Assembly: GCA_016926315.1 (NCBI GenBank)
Contig: JAFGOU010000553.1
Span: forward strand, 1-14,253
Reading direction: 5' to 3'
Source: Chitinispirillaceae bacterium
Lineage (GTDB): Bacteria > Fibrobacterota > Chitinivibrionia > Chitinivibrionales > Chitinispirillaceae
Length of the DNA stretch: 14,253 nucleotides
The position numbers were made by a program, and so were the translations under genes. The notes beneath the pieces are model-generated. The model was not told where the DNA came from. It did not search any database and saw only the letters and a list, made by a program, of their open reading frames with translations. Of the stretch, positions 14,111 through 14,253 are shown one piece after another. How positions within the stretch are numbered: the first letter of the stretch is position 1; each line of letters opens with the position of its first letter.

Positions 14111-14253
14111 ATGTACCTATCCGCGATAGGCCAGGACTCGCACCGGTTCGAGCCGATGAGTTCAGATAAAACGCTGATGCTCGGCGGGACCGTGATCCCG
14201 GGGATTGTCGGGCTCAAAGGAAACAGCGACGCCGATGTCGTGCTTCACGCAAT
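14111..14253 (+). CDS. ispF: 2-C-methyl-D-erythritol 2,4-cyclodiphosphate synthase, N-terminal part
   Basis: The first 47 residues of an ispF product are present; the gene runs off the right edge. IspF makes 2-C-methyl-D-erythritol 2,4-cyclodiphosphate from the CDP-methylerythritol phosphate intermediate in non-mevalonate isoprenoid synthesis, as a zinc-dependent trimer. The DxH metal motif is D9-S-H11 in GQDSHRF, LGG follows at 24-26, and the SDADVVLHA segment carries the third metal ligand, H46. These match the known ligands of the family (Asp8, His10 and His42 in E. coli). The full protein would be about 160 residues. It sits 14 nt after the Cache-like membrane-protein gene. Confidence 0.85.
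   Translation, partial: MYLSAIGQDSHRFEPMSSDKTLMLGGTVIPGIVGLKGNSDADVVLHA

Noticed and set aside
1..14253. CRISPR arrays, tRNA or rRNA genes, insertion sequences, integrases
   Set aside because: No regular spaced repeats, cloverleaf-like segments, rRNA-like sequence, transposase or integrase motifs were seen on either strand.

Overview
The window reads as a Gram-negative-type bacterial chromosome segment of moderately high GC, interrupted by two AT-rich stretches. Hand counts of single 60-base lines give about 70% GC at 1801-1860, 57% at 2881-2940, 23% at 3901-3960, 65% at 8281-8340, 32% at 8641-8700 and 63% at 10141-10200. The lineage cannot be fixed from the sequence. A giant Ser/Thr kinase-ATPase-histidine kinase fusion, a PilZ fusion, the methylerythritol phosphate pathway gene ispF and a periplasmic Cache-like sensor fit a free-living bacterium with elaborate signalling.

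Layout. (1) 210-5909, all plus strand, is a run of five genes: an SRPBCC-PilZ fusion; a relative of cyanobacterial acyl-ACP reductase (AAR); a 91-residue acyl carrier protein with a GTG start; a short, degenerate AMP-ligase-like protein; and a thiamine-diphosphate (ThDP) enzyme of the acetolactate-synthase type. The last three are separated by only 1 and 5 nt. A hairpin plus T-tract at 5945-5972 probably ends this transcript. (2) 6113-11248 is one 1711-residue signalling protein (kinase, NTPase, helical repeats, GAF, HisKA, HATPase). It lies behind a good sigma-70-like promoter whose -10 box overlaps a perfect 15-bp palindrome. (3) 11281-12120, minus strand, encodes a soluble protein with several EF-hand-like calcium loops. 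A hairpin presents its Shine-Dalgarno sequence in the loop. (4) 12390-14096 encodes a membrane protein with a cysteine-rich periplasmic Cache-like domain and a highly charged repetitive cytoplasmic helix. It is followed 14 nt later by the start of ispF, which runs off the window.

The most interesting unit is 1301-5909. A carrier protein, an AAR-type reductase, a ligase-like protein and a ThDP enzyme could together make an acyl-ACP, release it as an aldehyde, and condense that aldehyde with an acyl donor to an acyloin (alpha-hydroxyketone) or similar product. This is an inference from family functions. It is complicated by the ligase lacking the ATP phosphate-binding loop and the C-terminal catalytic lysine expected of an adenylating enzyme. 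The SRPBCC-PilZ protein upstream and the giant kinase downstream are possible c-di-GMP and phosphorelay inputs, by position only. GC content falls sharply inside the ligase gene and again inside the kinase gene, which suggests mosaic or transferred segments.
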